Assembly (NCBI RefSeq): GCF_900182595.1
Contig: NZ_FXTN01000012.1
Location: forward strand, 62,001 to 126,000
Length of the DNA: 64,000 nt
Direction: 5' to 3'
Source of the DNA: Pedobacter westerhofensis
GTDB taxonomy: Bacteria > Bacteroidota > Bacteroidia > Sphingobacteriales > Sphingobacteriaceae
Positions within the stretch are counted from its first letter, which is position 1; every line of letters starts with the position of its first letter. Made by a program: the position numbers and the translations under genes. Positions 8,712-17,228 of the stretch are shown in pieces. The notes below the pieces were generated by a model that saw only the letters and a program-made list of their open reading frames with translations, did not search any database and was not told the DNA's origin.

Positions 8712-9843
8712 AAATTTTATGGGTAAGTTGATGGAAATGGTCACAGAGCGCAAGAATCTCTTCGTCTGTATTGTGTAGGTGAACACATATTCTTAAGCGT
8801 TCAGTGCCAGCGGCCACTGTGGGGCTGCGGATCGCTCTTACATCAAAGCCCCTTTTTTGCAGCTGGCTGCTCAAATGCACAACAGCGGCATTGGTGCCAG
8901 GATAAACACATTGGATGGCCGAAGGATTAAGGCTGCTGGGGAGTATTGTCCTTGCCGGCATATTGTCCTTCAGCAGCGATGATTTACGCTGCAGGGCCAA
9001 CTGGTCATGCGGACGGCTCAAAAGATGCTGATAGGCAAGCCAGACAGCCAGGAGCTGTGCAAAAGATGGGGCGGTAGTATAAATAAAAGGCCGCGCGAAG
9101 TTAATCAGGTAATCTCTGAGCAGGCTGCTGCCCAATATGATTGCGCCATGCAGTCCCAGGGCTTTACCAAAGGTAATTACCCTGGCAAAAACAGCATGGT
9201 GAAGATGCAGAAGGTCGACGAGCCCGGTACCAAACACACCAAAGGCATGGGCTTCGTCGACAATCAGATGCGCATTAAGATCTCTGCAGAGAATGGCGAT
9301 ATGGATCAGATCCGCAAGGTCACCATCCATTGAATAAACACTTTCAACAGCTACATAGCACTGCCCAGTACCTATCCTGATTTTCTTCTCCAGGTCTTCG
9401 AGGTCATTGTGCCTGAATTTTAATCTTTTTGCGTGGCTGAGCCTGGCCCCGTCGATTACCGAAGCATGGATCAGTTCATCACAGATAATCGTATCGTTTT
9501 TTTGAGGAAGGCTGGAAATTAAGGCCAGATTTGCGGTATATCCGGAATTAAAGATCAGCCCGTGCTCCGCCTGGTGAATAAGGGCAAGATCTTCTTCAAG
9601 CTGTTCTGCAAACTCAGTATTGCCGCTCAGCAGCCTTGAGCCGGTAGATCCCAGCAAGCTCAGCGGGTGTTTCTCCAATTGTTCATTAATCGCTTTTTTA
9701 AGCTCCGGAGATCTTGCAAAACCTAAATAATCATTTGAGCTGAAATCATATAAACTGTTTTCGTACTGTAGCTTACGTCTGGTTTCAGACAAAGTTCTGA
9801 CCTCCAGTTTATCAGATAATATATGCTGTATAGCTGTATTCAT
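8701..9843 (-). CDS. bioF: 8-amino-7-oxononanoate synthase (BioF)
   Basis: PLP-dependent condensation of pimeloyl thioester with L-alanine to KAPA, the first committed step of the ring assembly. 380 residues. The alpha-oxoamine synthase motifs are in order: NDYLGF (residues 37-42), GSTGSRLLSGN, VDEAHAFGVFG, and the PLP-lysine region TFGKALGLHGA. Begins two bases after the ferritin-like gene, so it is the second gene of the operon. It could be confused with 2-amino-3-ketobutyrate CoA ligase, but the operon context settles the call. Confidence 0.95.
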   Translation of the reverse strand: MNTAIQHILSDKLEVRTLSETRRKLQYENSLYDFSSNDYLGFARSPELKKAINEQLEKHPLSLLGSTGSRLLSGNTEFAEQLEEDLALIHQAEHGLIFNSGYTANLALISSLPQKNDTIICDELIHASVIDGARLSHAKRLKFRHNDLEDLEKKIRIGTGQCYVAVESVYSMDGDLADLIHIAILCRDLNAHLIVDEAHAFGVFGTGLVDLLHLHHAVFARVITFGKALGLHGAIILGSSLLRDYLINFARPFIYTTAPSFAQLLAVWLAYQHLLSRPHDQLALQRKSSLLKDNMPARTILPSSLNPSAIQCVYPGTNAAVVHLSSQLQKRGFDVRAIRSPTVAAGTERLRICVHLHNTDEEILALCDHFHQLTHKIYAD

Positions 9844-9845
9844 TT

Positions 9846-10472
9846 CTATGATACCTGATGTTCCTGCTGTATTGCTATGGCAAGATCATTGATCCAGTTC
9901 TGATACAGGTCCTTTTCTATGGAGACGATATTGCCGGCATGGAATTCCCAGTCCGGAGAGAAGCTTTTCAGCTGCGCTGTCATTTCCTCCAGATGGCCCT
10001 GTTCTTCAAGAATGATCGATCTGACACTCACTTTACTGCCCGCGCTGTTGAGTACATCCTGATAAATGGGATAAATTTCATCTGCCCTCACTTCAATGGC
10101 GTAGGTAACCAGGAGATAGGCGCCAAACTTGAGCTTTGCACCTTTCAGCCCCAGTTGCTCCATTAAATAGCGGCTCGTTGCTACATCGAGCTTGTTCAGA
10201 TAGTATTTGCTGCTGTAAGGGGCGAGCAGGTAGTCCGGTTCATATGTAGGGCAGGCGCTGCTGCTGAGTTTGCCAATCTGTTTTTTCAGGTAAAAAGCAT
10301 GACGGTGCTCTTCTGCGGCATGCTTGAGGACCATATACGTAGAGGTCTCGGGCAATTCATTTGCAGAGATTTTCCTGGCCCCGATGTTCTCCTGTAAAGA
10401 CAGCGTGTTGAGAAAACGTGCGTGTATCTGGTCATCATTCACAATGTTTTTGATGAGCTCTTCTAATTTCAT
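9846..10472 (-). CDS. Ferritin-like di-iron protein, first gene of the biotin operon
   Basis: 208 residues, no signal peptide, mostly helical. The ligand pattern of a four-helix di-iron protein is complete: Glu28, Glu55-H-R-His58 (EEHRH), Glu127 (EVRADEIY, with Glu132 nearby) and Glu157-Q-G-His160 (EEQGHLEEM). That is E, ExxH, E, ExxH, as in ferritin-like oxidases and rubrerythrin relatives. It is the promoter-proximal gene of the biotin operon, two bases before bioF. The operon has no bioC, bioH, bioG, bioW or bioI, so a role in making or releasing the pimeloyl chain, or in protecting BioB, is possible. These roles are inference; I do not recognise a named gene. Confidence 0.75.
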   Translation of the reverse strand: MKLEELIKNIVNDDQIHARFLNTLSLQENIGARKISANELPETSTYMVLKHAAEEHRHAFYLKKQIGKLSSSACPTYEPDYLLAPYSSKYYLNKLDVATSRYLMEQLGLKGAKLKFGAYLLVTYAIEVRADEIYPIYQDVLNSAGSKVSVRSIILEEQGHLEEMTAQLKSFSPDWEFHAGNIVSIEKDLYQNWINDLAIAIQQEHQVS

Positions 10473-10489
10473 ATGATAGATTGTTTATC

Positions 10490-10497
10490 CAAAAGTA
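10490..10497 (-). promoter_or_regulatory. Probable -7 element of the biotin operon promoter
   Basis: On the minus strand the sequence reads TACTTTTG, an exact TAnnTTTG, giving a transcript start about 10 bases before the ATG at 10472. No good TTTG lies 19 bases upstream. The box lies inside a TATCC (10486-10490) / GGATA (10508-10512) inverted pair that could be an operator for the divergent MocR regulator. I saw no BirA-type operator. Confidence 0.45.
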
Positions 10498-10537
10498 TTA
10501 TCTTGCCGGATAGTTTAACGGTACCAGTTTGTAGTTT

Positions 10538-12067
10538 ATGAGTAGTCCGGTTAGAATTCCTTTTAAAAGTGTGATCCGCATTGACAAGTCGCTGGACAGG
10601 CCGGTATATCTGCAGATTGCCCATCAGATGATCAATGCGATACAGCGGGGGGTACTGCTAAACGGTATACAGCTGCCCGGCACCAGAAGTCTTTCTGAAG
10701 ACCTTGAAGTGCACCGCAAAACTGTTATTGCTGCTTACGACGAGCTCGATGCGCAGGGCTGGACAGAGATCAGGCCCAATAAGGGAACTTTTGTGCGCAA
10801 TAAAGTGCCCCAGGCAGTGATTTCGCTGCCAGGATATGGTACAAATAAAGCTGTACCTTCCGGGGATGCCGGCGAACATAATCATGATAAATTCCTGAAC
10901 AGTTATCCGGCTAAGACCGGCTATGGGTTTAAACAAAGCATTCTTCTGGATGTACTGCCGGTAACGGCCGGTACGGGGCTGGAATTTAATGACGGACTGC
11001 CTGACATAAGGCTGCTGCCATTGGAAAGATTATCTAAAGTGTATGGCGGAATTCTGAAAAGTAAAACGAACTACCGGCATTTCGGATACTCACATGTAGA
11101 AGGAAATGAGTATTTCAGAGAGACCCTGGCTTCTTACCTGAACAATACCCGGGGGCTTCATATCAACAAAAGCAATATCCTTACTACAAGGGGAATTCAC
11201 ATGAGTATTTATATGGCATCCAGTATGCTGATTGAGGCCGGAGATCTGGTGATTGTGGGCGACCTGAGCTATTACCTGGCCAACATGTGTTTTCAGCAGT
11301 GCGGTGGCAAGATCATTTCTGTACCTGTACACCAGGACGGGATCTCTGTAGATGCTATACGTGAGCTCTGTAAGACTAAAAAGATCAGGATGTTATATTT
11401 AACTCCTCATCATCACTATCCTACAACGGTAACGCTGAGTGCCGAGCGGAGGGTGGCCTTGCTGCAGCTGGCATCAACCTATGGTTTTATTATTCTTGAA
11501 GATGATTATGACTATGATTTCCATTACAATGGCAACTCTGTACTGCCGCTGGCAAGTGCAGATACAAGCGGCATGGTGGTTTATATCGGATCGTTTTGTA
11601 AGTCGCTGGCACCGGGTTTCAGGTCGGGTTACCTGATCGCACCTGAAAACCTGATCACAGAAATGGCAAAGTTCCGCCGGCTGGTAGACCGGCAGGGCGA
11701 TATGCTGATGGAGCAGGCGCTGGCAGAGTTGCTGGAAGAAAGAGAGATCCAGCGGCATTTAAAAAAAGCGGTAAAGATCTACCAGGAGCGAAGGGATGTT
11801 TTTACGGGATTATTGACTGAGCAGCTGGGCGGGGAGCTTACTTTTGTTTCTCCGCCGGGAGGGTTGTCAGTGTGGACGCACTGGAACCCGCGGTTAAACC
11901 TGATGCGAATCAGCAAAGGCTGTATGAAAAGAAACCTGCATTTGCCACAGGAACTGCTGTACCAGAATGAAAGCTTTACAGCAATGCGGCTGGGCTTTGG
12001 CAACCTGAGCACGGCAGAGCTTGAGGAAGCCGTGAGTATCCTGAGCCAGGCAGTTAAAGAGAGTTAG
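10538..12067 (+). CDS. MocR/PdxR-type regulator: GntR winged helix fused to an aminotransferase-like domain
   Basis: 509 residues. Residues about 15-90 form a GntR-type winged helix (DRPVYLQIAHQM, LPGTRSLSEDL, VHRKTVIAAYDEL, GTFV). A linker follows, then a fold-type I aminotransferase domain with the PLP-lysine region SFCKSLAPGFRSGYL. Such proteins sense PLP or amino-compound adducts and usually control neighbouring genes. It is divergent from the biotin operon across 65 bases, so it is the best local candidate to regulate that operon, which contains two PLP enzymes. The link is inferred from position. Its last 14 bases overlap tail-to-tail with the GT14 gene. Confidence 0.9.
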   Translation: MSSPVRIPFKSVIRIDKSLDRPVYLQIAHQMINAIQRGVLLNGIQLPGTRSLSEDLEVHRKTVIAAYDELDAQGWTEIRPNKGTFVRNKVPQAVISLPGYGTNKAVPSGDAGEHNHDKFLNSYPAKTGYGFKQSILLDVLPVTAGTGLEFNDGLPDIRLLPLERLSKVYGGILKSKTNYRHFGYSHVEGNEYFRETLASYLNNTRGLHINKSNILTTRGIHMSIYMASSMLIEAGDLVIVGDLSYYLANMCFQQCGGKIISVPVHQDGISVDAIRELCKTKKIRMLYLTPHHHYPTTVTLSAERRVALLQLASTYGFIILEDDYDYDFHYNGNSVLPLASADTSGMVVYIGSFCKSLAPGFRSGYLIAPENLITEMAKFRRLVDRQGDMLMEQALAELLEEREIQRHLKKAVKIYQERRDVFTGLLTEQLGGELTFVSPPGGLSVWTHWNPRLNLMRISKGCMKRNLHLPQELLYQNESFTAMRLGFGNLSTAELEEAVSILSQAVKES

Positions 12068-12920
12068 CCGAAATACCTGTACTGATGACCTCATCAATTT
12101 TATCCATCAGCCCGGCGCTTTTCACAGCATCAAATTTACGCGCCCACCAGTTATCGGAACGCATCATTGCATCGAAATCTCCGAGGTCTAAAACCCGGGG
12201 GTTGGCACCTCCCTCAGACCAGTCGATATATCTGTAATTGTTGTTGACAATCTTATCCCGGTAAGGTGAATTCATCAGGATCGTGGGAAACAGAAATTCA
12301 TCACTTGCCCAGCTCCAGGCAAAAAAGCGCTTTAATCTGGTATCACCTTCAATCTGCTTCACAACATACATGGCGGCCTCCGGACTGAGCATCCAGAACA
12401 TCGATTTTCCATAGGGATGCATATGGTATGGAAGCTTTCGTTTCGGCAGAACTGCGGTAAGTAGCCTTTCAAGCGTATATTTGCCTTTGAAAGAATAATC
12501 GGAAAAGCAGTATTGCTCAATCCTTAGCATTCCTTCCGGCCATTGATTTTTATAGTCGTAGAAACTTAGGAATTCCTTGCCTGCATTGTCGCTGAAGAAA
12601 CGCGCCAGATGATCGGGGCTGCGCAGGGGATAGCCTTGTCCGCTCAGCAGATTAATAAAGCTATACCTGGTCCCGCTGGCTATAATCTCCTTAATACCTT
12701 CAAATTCTGTGGCGATGGTGCTAAATCCGCCCCAGTTAACCTTAATCCTGTTCTGTATAAAATAGACATTGGGTATATTGGCCAGGATCAGATGCGGAGT
12801 GATATCAAATTTTTTATCTACATGGATATAAAAATCAAAATCTTTATGCCACATGGCTCTGATCATTCGTTCAGTCTGTGCAGGATTGGTATACGTAAGA
12901 ATTAAGTGGGCAACACGCAT
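12054..12920 (-). CDS. GT14-type glycosyltransferase (core-2/I-branching beta-1,6-GlcNAc transferase family)
   Basis: 288 residues with the family's ordered motifs: VAHLILTYTNPAQTERMI at the N-terminus, FYIHVDKK, NRIKVNWGGFSTI, FINLLSGQGYPLRS and the C-terminal WSWASDEFLFPTIL. Bacterial members of this family lack the Golgi anchor of the animal enzymes and are assigned to polysaccharide or glycoprotein decoration. No membrane segment is visible. It overlaps the 3' end of the MocR gene by 14 bases on the opposite strand. Acceptor unknown. Confidence 0.85.
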   Translation of the reverse strand: MRVAHLILTYTNPAQTERMIRAMWHKDFDFYIHVDKKFDITPHLILANIPNVYFIQNRIKVNWGGFSTIATEFEGIKEIIASGTRYSFINLLSGQGYPLRSPDHLARFFSDNAGKEFLSFYDYKNQWPEGMLRIEQYCFSDYSFKGKYTLERLLTAVLPKRKLPYHMHPYGKSMFWMLSPEAAMYVVKQIEGDTRLKRFFAWSWASDEFLFPTILMNSPYRDKIVNNNYRYIDWSEGGANPRVLDLGDFDAMMRSDNWWARKFDAVKSAGLMDKIDEVISTGISANSL

Positions 12921-12994
12921 TATAACAGTTGTAGGGGATTACTATCCTACTAATGTATGTTTTATTTGACAGATATGCATGTTCATTTTATCCA

Positions 12995-15379
12995 TTAAAG
13001 GACTTCAATTCCCTTTTCCTCCAACTGGTCATAGATCATCGCATTAATGCTGCTCCGGGTGCTTTCGGCAACCGAAATATCTTTGCACCAGAAATAGATG
13101 TTTACTGTTGTGCTGGTTTTAGTTTTTGGGGTCATGATCAGCTTTGCTTCTTTATTAAGCATTATGTTATCATTAGAGGCAATTGCGTCTTTGATCAGCT
13201 TTTCTACCTCTTCTCTCACAAAAGGTTTGGCTAAAGTAAAGGAAATAGTGATCCTCATCTGGTTATTGCTGAGGGTCCAGTTGATAATGTTATTGGACAA
13301 AATGTTTCCATTGGGAATGATGATCTCTGCACCTTCATCTGTTAACAGTGTGCTGGCACGGATACCAATCTCTTTTACCCTGCCTTTTTTATCGCTGAGT
13401 TCCACAACATCACCTATGCGCAAAGTTTTATCGAAAATCAGGATGATACCTGATACAAAATTGCTGACGATGTTCTGAAGACCGAGACCGATACCAACGC
13501 CCAGAGCACCCAGTACCACCGTAATCTTGTCGATCGGCAAACCTGAAGCTGCTACAGCAAGGAGAAATCCTCCGATCAGTAAAACCAGTCGGGTAACAAT
13601 CAGTTTTGAGCGCTCGCCCTTATTGTCGTCCAGTGAATCATCACCGGTATCCCCAAAGAAATAGGCAATGTATTTTTGGAGGAAGTTGGCCGTCCAGATG
13701 ATCAGCAGGAACAGGACGATACCGCCCAGGGTGAATGCAAGCGTACCTATTTTTCTTTTTTCCGTAAGGACGGTTAGAATGGTAGTATAGAGTTCATTGA
13801 ATATATTGAGGTTTACCAGAAATAACGTAAGCCAGATCAGAAATGCAACAATATTAAGCAGCCCGCGGATGCTTTTTACAACCGGCTCCCAGTCAAAATG
13901 CTCCGGGTAATGCTTGCGGATCCTGCTGCTTTTGATTTGTAACAGGAAGGCCTCTGTGATCATGCCCGCGAGGATAATCAGGGAAAGGGCATGCAGAAAA
14001 GCACTCACTGCTGTAGTGTAAAATATTTGGGTGAGCGTAAAACGCCCGAACAGATTACAGAAAATAGCCAGGAGGTTAAAAATGATAAAGATAACTGCCA
14101 CCGGCAGCAGGATCCTGTACTTGCCTGTTTTTGTTCTCAGCTTGAGGTAACTGAGCATACCGAAGGCCGTGGACGCAATGCTGAACACCAAAAGGTTCCA
14201 GCGCTGGTAACGCGGCGGAATGCCCAGTAACCTGAGCACAACAGGTGCCATCAGCAGAACCACAAAGATGCACCACTGTACAAAGACTTCCCGGGGCAAT
14301 CTTTTATAAAGTAGTGTAGTGAGGCTTAGTGCCAAAAAGATATGTACCGCCTCGATATATAGGGCCGGTGCCAGCAGGTCGAAAACAGGAGCAAGGGTTA
14401 AAATAAAGATGATGGAGATCTGATAGGGCCTGGGCCTGATGAATATGAAGTTGAATGATTCTACGGCATCCAGCTTTTTACGGTTAATCAGGCTTTTGAA
14501 ATTGAAAAAGACCCAGAAGAAGAACACTGCACCGAGAAAGATCAGTAAGGCACGGCTGCTTCTTGTATACACAAAGTAATATTTGGAGATCTGCTGTTCA
14601 CTCTGCATAAAGCGTTTGAAGCCCATACTGCGGTTGGCCGACTTGTTTACGCTTTCCCAGAGGTACCGTCTTTCTTTTCCGAATGCCTTGATGCCGACTG
14701 TTTTCAGCTGGCTGTCTGTGGTGTACTGGAGTTCTTTTACGTTGATGATATTTGCCGAAGTCCTGGCTTGCAGGGAATTAATGAGGTTGGTATTGCTCTT
14801 GATGAGGCTGTCCATCACCAGCTTTTTATTTCTGAGTTCGATCAGCTGAGGTTTGAAGATCCGCTTAAGGGAATCGACAGTAAAGATTTTGAGCAGTACG
14901 GTATCTTTGCGGAGACTGAGGATTTCAGTTTTCAGCCCGTTTAATTTTTGTTCATAATGGCTAAGGTCTGCCAGGCACTCTGTATTGCTGCTTTCAAGTT
15001 CGTCCAGCAGCGTTTGGTACATCTGTACATTCTGCAGGTTGAGCGTCCGGTCGCTTTGGTTAAGCCTTTCTTTGATCAGCGCTATTGCCGCTTCATCCTG
15101 TGTTAAATAGCCCGAGATCGGGGCCATCTTGTAGAAAGAGGCAGTAGTTACCTTTACTTTATTGATGGCCTCAAATACTTTTTGTAGCCGCGCCAGATAA
15201 TCCCCCCTGGTGAGCACTGTTGAATCAGAAAGATAGGATACATCAGCAGCTTTATCCCTTGCCTTTTGCTGTGACCTTGCACTTTGTGCAGTTACATTTA
15301 AACTGTAAAAACAGAGCGTGCTGAGCAGTAACAATAAAAACTGGAACCGGCCAATCGCAAAAGGGTTTTTTATCTTCAT
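12995..15379 (-). CDS. Large MscS-family mechanosensitive channel with periplasmic coiled-coil domain
   Basis: 794 residues. A signal peptide (FLLLLLSTLCFYSLNVTAQS) is followed by about 230 residues of polar, helical periplasmic sequence, then some ten membrane segments between residues 280 and 620. The channel core is typical of MscS: the pore helix ALGVGIGLGLQNIVSNFVSG, the beta-domain segment LRIGDVVELSDKKGRVKEIG, then IIPNGNILSNNIINW. This is the architecture of the MscK/YbiO-type long channels that release solutes during hypo-osmotic shock. A TACATTTG box lies 25-32 bases upstream. Confidence 0.92.
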   Translation of the reverse strand: MKIKNPFAIGRFQFLLLLLSTLCFYSLNVTAQSARSQQKARDKAADVSYLSDSTVLTRGDYLARLQKVFEAINKVKVTTASFYKMAPISGYLTQDEAAIALIKERLNQSDRTLNLQNVQMYQTLLDELESSNTECLADLSHYEQKLNGLKTEILSLRKDTVLLKIFTVDSLKRIFKPQLIELRNKKLVMDSLIKSNTNLINSLQARTSANIINVKELQYTTDSQLKTVGIKAFGKERRYLWESVNKSANRSMGFKRFMQSEQQISKYYFVYTRSSRALLIFLGAVFFFWVFFNFKSLINRKKLDAVESFNFIFIRPRPYQISIIFILTLAPVFDLLAPALYIEAVHIFLALSLTTLLYKRLPREVFVQWCIFVVLLMAPVVLRLLGIPPRYQRWNLLVFSIASTAFGMLSYLKLRTKTGKYRILLPVAVIFIIFNLLAIFCNLFGRFTLTQIFYTTAVSAFLHALSLIILAGMITEAFLLQIKSSRIRKHYPEHFDWEPVVKSIRGLLNIVAFLIWLTLFLVNLNIFNELYTTILTVLTEKRKIGTLAFTLGGIVLFLLIIWTANFLQKYIAYFFGDTGDDSLDDNKGERSKLIVTRLVLLIGGFLLAVAASGLPIDKITVVLGALGVGIGLGLQNIVSNFVSGIILIFDKTLRIGDVVELSDKKGRVKEIGIRASTLLTDEGAEIIIPNGNILSNNIINWTLSNNQMRITISFTLAKPFVREEVEKLIKDAIASNDNIMLNKEAKLIMTPKTKTSTTVNIYFWCKDISVAESTRSSINAMIYDQLEEKGIEVL

Positions 15380-15403
15380 TTAAGTTTAGGTAGGATTATG
15401 CTA

Positions 15404-15411
15404 CAAATGTA
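15404..15411 (-). promoter_or_regulatory. Probable -7 element for the MscS gene
   Basis: The minus strand reads TACATTTG, an exact TAnnTTTG, about 30 bases before the ATG at 15379. No convincing TTTG at the -33 distance. Confidence 0.35.
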
Positions 15412-15432
15412 ACAAAACGCATACAATATATT

Positions 15433-16554
15433 TTATATTGCTTTCTCGTAGATCCTGTGGATTTTATAAGGATCGCCTTTGATCGCTTTGATGGCATTGT
15501 TAACGGCATGGTTATGTTCCAATGTCCATCCGGCCTCAGCATAATCGTAATCCTTTTCTCTATAAGTTTTGATAATTTTAGCGTACAATACCGCTTCAAT
15601 CCCCATATGACGGTATCCCTCGATTACACCAAGCATAAAAATCCTGATACCCCTGATTTTTTTCAGGCCGAGAAGCAATTTAAAAATACCTGTGGGGAAG
15701 AGCCGTCCCCTTGAAATCTTTTTTTGTATCTGGTTCACATCAGGAAGCGCTACTGCCACACCTACAAATTTGCCGTCCTTTTCTGCGATATATACAAAAT
15801 CAGGATCTGCAATCAGCTTCAGGTCTTTTGCAATAAAATCGAACTCCTCATCAGTTGGAGGTACAAAACCCATGTTTTTATCCCAGGCACTATTATATAC
15901 GTGTTTAAGTTTTTCTGCTTCTTCCTTGAATTTCTTCATGTTCAGCTTCCGTATCGTTACCCCGCGCGTATTTATCCTTTCTTCCAATTTATCAGAAATT
16001 CTTACAGACCTGTCATCGTATGAGGTTTTGTCCCATCTCCAGGAAATAAGGTCTACCTGTTTTTTAAGCCCTGTGTTTTCGAGCAGTTGCTCGTAATAGG
16101 GAGCATTATAGGGCGTAAGGATTACAGGCGGATAATCATAACCTTTAACAAGGAGCCCCGAGGTATCATTGGTAGTGAGGTTTACCGGGCCCACAAGGTT
16201 ATTCACCAGGCTGTCTTTTGTTTTAAGCCAGTTTACTGCGGTATCAATCAGCAGTTTTGCACTTTCTGCATCATTGATCACATCAAAGAAACCAAAGAAA
16301 CCGTCTTTAACGTTATTGAATTCATTATGACGGTTGTTAAGGATCGCAGCAATGCGGCCTGTTATTTTGCCATCTTCATACAATAAAAAGCATTGTAACG
16401 GTGAATGTTTATGGAATGGATGTGTGGTCAGGAGATCCCGCTGTCCGATGAATATTTCAGGGACGTACATGGGATCGTTTTTGTACAGATCATGCGGGAA
16501 ATCAATAAACGCTGCGAGTTCCTTTTTTGATTTAACCTCAACTATTGTCTTCAT
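15433..16554 (-). CDS. GNAT-related N-acetyltransferase-like protein
   Basis: 373 residues from the ATG at 16554; an ATG 15 bases further up is also possible. It is soluble. The N-terminal half has YKNDPMYVPEIFIGQRDLL and a GRIAAILNNRHNEF segment; the C-terminal half has FVYIAEKDGKFVGVAVALPD and MLGVIEGYRHMGIEAVLY. These fit two degenerate GNAT folds in tandem. Proteins of this kind are common in Bacteroidota and have no assigned substrate that I know of. It is read in the same direction as the MscS gene, 53 bases upstream of it. Confidence 0.65.
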   Translation of the reverse strand: MKTIVEVKSKKELAAFIDFPHDLYKNDPMYVPEIFIGQRDLLTTHPFHKHSPLQCFLLYEDGKITGRIAAILNNRHNEFNNVKDGFFGFFDVINDAESAKLLIDTAVNWLKTKDSLVNNLVGPVNLTTNDTSGLLVKGYDYPPVILTPYNAPYYEQLLENTGLKKQVDLISWRWDKTSYDDRSVRISDKLEERINTRGVTIRKLNMKKFKEEAEKLKHVYNSAWDKNMGFVPPTDEEFDFIAKDLKLIADPDFVYIAEKDGKFVGVAVALPDVNQIQKKISRGRLFPTGIFKLLLGLKKIRGIRIFMLGVIEGYRHMGIEAVLYAKIIKTYREKDYDYAEAGWTLEHNHAVNNAIKAIKGDPYKIHRIYEKAI

Positions 16555-16694
16555 ATATGTTTTGAGCAAGGATGGTGTAGCCTAAATAAAGGCCTTTTTA
16601 ATTATAGCTTCAAATATATTCAAATCAGCTATATCTTGTATGGTCTATCCCCTAAATTAGGGATGTTCTTAATTTATACTTTTCGGTCCTGCAT

Positions 16695-17117
16695 TTACTG
16701 GCCCCATGCCGTGAGCATCAGATTTCTGGCACCTCCATGATTACGGTGCTCGCAAAGGTAAATACCCTGCCACATTCCCAGTGCCAGTCTTCCGTTACGG
16801 ATCGGGATCATCAGGGATGTATCCAGCAGGGATGCTTTGAGATGGGCGGGCATGTCGTCCGACCCTTCGTCGTCATGCAGGTAATCAGGATCGTTTTCAG
16901 GAACGGCCTTATTAAAAAACATTTCAAAATCATGTCTTACTGTTGGATCGGCATTTTCATTGATGCTCAGCGAGGCGGAAGTATGCTGGATAAAAACCTG
17001 GCATATGCCTGTTTGTATATCGCTGATCTGCGGAAATGAATGGATGATATCCGCGGTGATCAGGTGAAAGCCCCGCCGCCTTTCATGCAGGCGTATCTGT
17101 TGCTGGTAGATCTTCAT
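16695..17117 (-). CDS. YjbQ family protein (secondary thiamine-phosphate synthase type, UPF0047)
   Basis: 140 residues, the normal size of this single-domain trimeric family. Motifs seen are the FIQHTSASLSINENADP strand-turn, HDDEGSDDMPAHLKASLL (His/Asp-rich presumed active site) and GTWQ-like GMWQGIYLCEHR near the C-terminus. YjbQ proteins can complement thiamine-phosphate synthase loss in E. coli, but their natural function is unsettled. No thiamine gene is nearby. It is monocistronic, with kynU divergent on the other side. Confidence 0.9.
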   Translation of the reverse strand: MKIYQQQIRLHERRRGFHLITADIIHSFPQISDIQTGICQVFIQHTSASLSINENADPTVRHDFEMFFNKAVPENDPDYLHDDEGSDDMPAHLKASLLDTSLMIPIRNGRLALGMWQGIYLCEHRNHGGARNLMLTAWGQ

Positions 17118-17228
17118 TCCGCAAAATTACTAAAATATCAACTGAAGATGTACAACTCCTGGTGATGGCCCCTGTAATTTCCGGCTGTCTTCCGTAATCC
17201 TGCTGATTTTTTTAGATATTTGAAATCT

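Noticed and set aside
10473..10537. BirA-type biotin operator
   Set aside because: No TTGTTAAC-type half-sites with the usual spacing are visible; only the TATCC/GGATA pair and a -7 box are seen.
16575..16605. Terminator GCCT/AGGC with T-run on the plus strand
   Set aside because: No rightward gene ends here; the stem has only four or five pairs.
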